64,000 bases of DNA from Pseudoalteromonas byunsanensis (GTDB lineage: Bacteria; Pseudomonadota; Gammaproteobacteria; Enterobacterales; Alteromonadaceae): assembly GCF_001854475.1 (NCBI RefSeq), contig NZ_MNAN01000031.1, positions 330,105-394,104 on the forward strand, read 5' to 3'. Each line of letters begins with the position of its first letter. The first letter of the stretch is position 1. The translations under genes were made by a program, and so were the position numbers. The notes beneath the pieces were generated by a model, which was not told the origin of the DNA, ran no database searches, and saw only the letters and a list, made by a program, of their open reading frames with translations. Positions 61,098 through 64,000 of the stretch are shown one piece after another.

Positions 61098-62417
61098 ATG
61101 CTCTACCGCGTCACACGCCCCATTAGCAATCTCGTAGAACGTTATTTACCGGATCCTTTTGTCTTTGTGCTCATGCTCACTCTTATCGTACTTGCTTTAG
61201 CAAGTATCGTCACGCCCTTCTCTGCAACACAAGTTGTTGAAGCATGGGGACAAGGGTTTTGGCGCTTACTCACTTTCGCTATGCAGATGTTACTGATCTT
61301 ACTTAGTGGCTACATGCTAGCCAGTACTCCGATATGTATGGCTGCGTTAAATAGACTCGCAAGACTCGCTAAAACTCCCGTGCTTGCAATTGTGATGGTC
61401 ACACTGGTGGCTATGATAGCAAGTTGGATAAACTGGGGTTTTGGGTTGGTAATAGGTGCACTCTTTGCCAAAGCTCTAGCTCGGCAAGTTGCTGTTGATT
61501 ATAGAATTCTTGTTGCCAGCGCTTATTCTGGGTTTATTGTATGGCACGGCGGCTTGTCAGGCTCGGTGCCCTTAACTATTGCCAGCGAAGGACATTTTTC
61601 GCAAACCAGTATCGGAGTGCTCAGTACATCCAGCACATTATTTTCTTCTTTTAACTTGGCAATTCTGTGTACTTTGCTTGTGTTACTCCCAATTCTGAAT
61701 GCACTACTATTACCACCTAAAGAGCAGCAGATATTAGTAGATAAAAGCAAACTGACAGAGTCACTAGAACCTAAACCTTGCAGATTAGAAGACTTAACAC
61801 CCGCCCAGAAACTTGAACACAGTAAGTTACTTGGCACTTTGATTGGCGCCTTAGGTTGCGTGTATTTAGTTTATTACTTTACAGTGCAAGGCGGAACACT
61901 GAATCTAAACAGTGTGATAGCTATCTTTTTATTTCTAGCTATTCTCTTGCATCAAACACCAGAGCGATTGTTAACAAGTTTAAATAAAGCAATTTCTGGT
62001 GGCGCAGGCATTGTTATTCAGTTTCCATTTTACGCCGGGATCATGGCTGTCATGGTTGAATCAGGCTTAGCTCAACAGATCTCTTCTGCATTTGTTTCAA
62101 TCAGCAGCGCTGAGAGTTTACCGTTTTGGAGTTTTCTCAGTGCGGGTCTTGTGAATATCTTTGTTCCATCTGGCGGTGGCCAGTGGGCTGTACAGGCTCC
62201 AATAGTACTGCCCGCAGCACAAATGCTAGATGCTGACATTGCTAGAGTGGCGATGGCTGTCGCTTGGGGAGATGCTTGGACCAATCTTATCCAACCATTT
62301 TGGGCGCTGCCTGTACTTGCAATTGCAGGCCTAAAAGCAAGAGATATTATGGGGTTTTGCTTGATCCAATTGATTTTTAGCGGTGTGATTATTGCTGCTA
62401 TGTTAACCTGGGCATAG
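61098..62417 (+). CDS. atoE: Short-chain fatty acid transporter, AtoE family
   Basis: This is a 439-residue inner-membrane transporter. The start (MLYRVTRPISNLVERYLPDPFVFVLMLT) and later blocks (SWINWGFGLVIGALFAKALA, WHGGLSGSVPLTIAS, FVPSGGGQWAVQAPI, AWGDAWTNLIQPFWALP) are characteristic of the AtoE family, which imports butyrate-like short-chain fatty acids. About 11 hydrophobic segments are visible. CAGGATGATCT before the ATG supplies the ribosome site. No ato genes are adjacent. The stop codon lies inside the terminator stem at 62413-62424. Confidence 0.93.
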   Translation: MLYRVTRPISNLVERYLPDPFVFVLMLTLIVLALASIVTPFSATQVVEAWGQGFWRLLTFAMQMLLILLSGYMLASTPICMAALNRLARLAKTPVLAIVMVTLVAMIASWINWGFGLVIGALFAKALARQVAVDYRILVASAYSGFIVWHGGLSGSVPLTIASEGHFSQTSIGVLSTSSTLFSSFNLAILCTLLVLLPILNALLLPPKEQQILVDKSKLTESLEPKPCRLEDLTPAQKLEHSKLLGTLIGALGCVYLVYYFTVQGGTLNLNSVIAIFLFLAILLHQTPERLLTSLNKAISGGAGIVIQFPFYAGIMAVMVESGLAQQISSAFVSISSAESLPFWSFLSAGLVNIFVPSGGGQWAVQAPIVLPAAQMLDADIARVAMAVAWGDAWTNLIQPFWALPVLAIAGLKARDIMGFCLIQLIFSGVIIAAMLTWA

Positions 62418-62428
62418 CAGCAATTTTT
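62391..62428 (+). terminator. Intrinsic terminator overlapping the atoE stop codon
   Basis: A perfect 12-base stem ATTGCTGCTATG / CATAGCAGCAAT (62391-62402 and 62413-62424) with a 10-base loop is followed by TTTTT, GC and TTTTT. The TAG stop of atoE (62415-62417) is in the right arm. Confidence 0.88.
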
Positions 62429-62433
62429 GCTTT

Positions 62434-63447
62434 TTAGCTGGATAATACTTTCATTGGCAGGCTTAGAATGACGCTTTGTGAGTCTGCAAAATGCATCATA
62501 ACCGCCACATGACCTGCAGCCACAAGCACATACATAACTGCAGAAAATACCTGTCCATAACGGTCCAAAGGCAGTAAATGAGAGGTTTTGCGTGAACGCC
62601 ATTCAAACAAAATCTCTAAACTACCAATCAACAAAAAGAACACAAGCAACATAAGGCCAAATGCATAGCTAATCCACAAACCAAATACAACGCCTCCCAT
62701 ACAGGCCAACAAACCTATCCAAGAGCGCATCGAAAAGCTGATACTTTTTAATACGTGACCACCATCTAGGGGCAGTATTGGCAGCAGGTTGAATAAGTTA
62801 AGTAACGCGCTAAGCACAGCTACACCCGCGAAAATCTCCATTTCGGTCGCATAATATAGAATTACCCCCAACACAGAGGTAATTAAACCAAATGCAGGTC
62901 CCATAAGTGAAATAACCACGTCTTGCCAGCGAGTGGTGATCTTGTCATCACTCACTGCCAATCCACCGACAAACGGGATCAGATAAATACCTTTTGTTTT
63001 AATCTTAAAATATTGCATGGCCCTGACATGACCATATTCATGAACGACTAAACATGCCACAAGCATCAGCGCAAATTGCCACGAAAATAACCATGCATAG
63101 CCTGCTACTGAAGCGCCAGCCAAGGCTGCTTTAATCACCTTTGCGCTTTTAAATACCTTAAAGCCAAGTGCTGCCAATCCAATCAAGCTTTTCTTATTTT
63201 CTTTGGGTGTATCAGGTAACTCAAGCCATTGCCAGTTTGTACCATTCAACGAGATACCCAATTGCTGTTCTGGAAGTTTTGCAATATCAAATTGCACAAC
63301 GCCATGCTCATATGCACACTGCATCACATCTTCTGCATGAGGTTCTACAGTCAAAGCTTGCTGGTCACAAAAGACTTGGAGTAGATCGCTACCTCTTATG
63401 AGCACCGAAAATATCTGTCCCGATGCGGTAAATTCAATTCTCGTCAT
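62434..63447 (-). CDS. Site-2 protease family (M50) membrane metalloprotease
   Basis: This is a 337-residue protein. The zinc motif HEYGH at 136-140 lies in a hydrophobic segment, and the third ligand Asp228 is in PILPLDGGH (LDG motif), together defining the M50 / site-2 family. The first 85 residues are soluble and unlike known domains; about six hydrophobic segments follow from residue 110. Members cleave membrane-bound substrates within the bilayer or have related housekeeping roles; the target is unknown. It is divergent from the response regulator gene with 143 bases between them and convergent with atoE. Confidence 0.92.
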   Translation of the reverse strand: MTRIEFTASGQIFSVLIRGSDLLQVFCDQQALTVEPHAEDVMQCAYEHGVVQFDIAKLPEQQLGISLNGTNWQWLELPDTPKENKKSLIGLAALGFKVFKSAKVIKAALAGASVAGYAWLFSWQFALMLVACLVVHEYGHVRAMQYFKIKTKGIYLIPFVGGLAVSDDKITTRWQDVVISLMGPAFGLITSVLGVILYYATEMEIFAGVAVLSALLNLFNLLPILPLDGGHVLKSISFSMRSWIGLLACMGGVVFGLWISYAFGLMLLVFFLLIGSLEILFEWRSRKTSHLLPLDRYGQVFSAVMYVLVAAGHVAVMMHFADSQSVILSLPMKVLSS

Positions 63448-63590
63448 AATTTCTTAGATTGATGTTTTTTGCCATTATCCCAGCTCAATCCACCAGTGAC
63501 AAACAATACATTTACCAGCTGATATCTACACTTTTTTACAGCCTGTACTAAACTCAGAAGATAGTGCGGGTAAAATAAAGGATCTGTGAT

Positions 63591-64000
63591 ATGAGTACGA
63601 CAGCTAGTCAGGTGATGGTTGTTGATGACTCTCAGGCCATTCTTATGGTGATGAAAGCCATGTTGACTGAACTAGGTATTCAGGAGATTACCACTTGTAT
63701 TAGTGCCGATCAGGCTCTTGAAAAAATAGCGCAAGCACCACGTCGCTATGATGCCGTTTTTACTGACCTAAACATGCCTGAAATGGATGGTATGGAATTT
63801 ATTCGTCAACTTGGTGAGATAAAATACCCTGGCGGAGTGGTCATCATTTCAGATATGGATCCAAAAATAATTGATTTGGCCTCTAACTTAGCACGTCAAT
63901 CTAGCGCTCATTTAATTGGTAACATCGCCAAACCAGTCCAATTGAAAGAGGTCGATAAACTACTCAAAAAGCTTGAGTCCTTTATAGCCCCAGAGAAACG
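63591..64000 (+). CDS. CheY-like response regulator, 5' part, cut by window edge
   Basis: 136 complete codons are visible and the frame remains open at the window end. The receiver domain has the acidic pair Asp12-Asp13 (VVDDSQ), phospho-acceptor Asp59 (FTDLNMPEMDG), Ser87 (VIISDMD) in the Thr/Ser switch position and Lys114 (NIAKPV). AAGGA lies 8 bases before the ATG. Whether an output domain follows residue 136 cannot be seen; NMPEMDGMEFI resembles stand-alone or EAL-linked receivers. Confidence 0.93.
   Translation, partial: MSTTASQVMVVDDSQAILMVMKAMLTELGIQEITTCISADQALEKIAQAPRRYDAVFTDLNMPEMDGMEFIRQLGEIKYPGGVVIISDMDPKIIDLASNLARQSSAHLIGNIAKPVQLKEVDKLLKKLESFIAPEK

Overview
The window looks like chromosomal DNA of a marine gammaproteobacterium, most probably Pseudoalteromonas or a close relative. 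This is inferred from moderate GC, the ssb / YajR-type MFS / uvrA neighbourhood, yacl-like and atoE-like housekeeping genes, and many two-component, peptidase and membrane genes of Alteromonadales style. No rRNA, tRNA, CRISPR array, phage or intact insertion sequence was found.

Positions 1-46384, about 72% of the window, are one giant nonribosomal peptide / polyketide assembly line, read entirely on the minus strand from right to left. Six complete synthase genes and the start of a seventh are present. Domain order read from motifs: protein 1 (46384-34874) FAAL-ACP-C-A(Ser)-PCP-C-A(Val-like)-PCP-C-A(Ala-like)-PCP; protein 2 (34877-30375) TubC docking-C-A(Gly) interrupted by a luciferase-like monooxygenase-PCP; protein 3 (30385-24158) KS-AT-ACP-Cy-A(Cys)-PCP; protein 4 (24161-21135) KS-AT-ACP; protein 5 (21129-12439) C-vestigial A-acyl-AMP ligase-KR-PCP-E-C; protein 6 (12402-1939) TubC-half C-A(Phe-like)-PCP-E-C-A(Thr-like)-PCP-C-A(Asp-like?)-PCP; protein 7 (1389 to beyond base 1) TubC-C-. 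Genes 1 to 5 overlap or are 5 bases apart; 36 bases separate 5 and 6; 549 bases separate 6 and 7. Matching terminal tails and heads support the order 1 to 7.

The inferred product is a lipopeptide-polyketide: fatty acyl-Ser-Val-Ala-(oxidised Gly)-malonate-Cys-thiazoline-malonate-(alpha-hydroxy acid, probably ester-linked and epimerised)-D-Phe-like-Thr-like-acidic residue-, continuing past the left edge. I do not recognise this as a known compound. No thioesterase, transporter, PPTase or regulator is in the window; those presumably lie beyond base 1. The most unusual parts are the monooxygenase inside the Gly adenylation domain in mid-chain, the replacement of a decayed A domain by a bacillaene PksJ-like ligase-KR cassette, and a half condensation domain at the start of protein 6.

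Positions 46385-47454 are a 1.07-kb non-coding flank with two perfect palindromes. From 47455 onward is ordinary chromosome: a CPBP membrane protease, a GNAT acetyltransferase, a lipoprotein Zn-peptidase divergent from a small lipoprotein, ssb with a YajR-like MFS gene and a periplasmic solute-binding protein, uvrA, an unknown membrane protein, a hotdog thioesterase, a 2OG-Fe(II) oxygenase, yacL, an AEC-family carrier, a small membrane protein, an AtoE-type short-chain fatty acid transporter, a site-2-type protease and the start of a CheY-like response regulator cut by the right edge.
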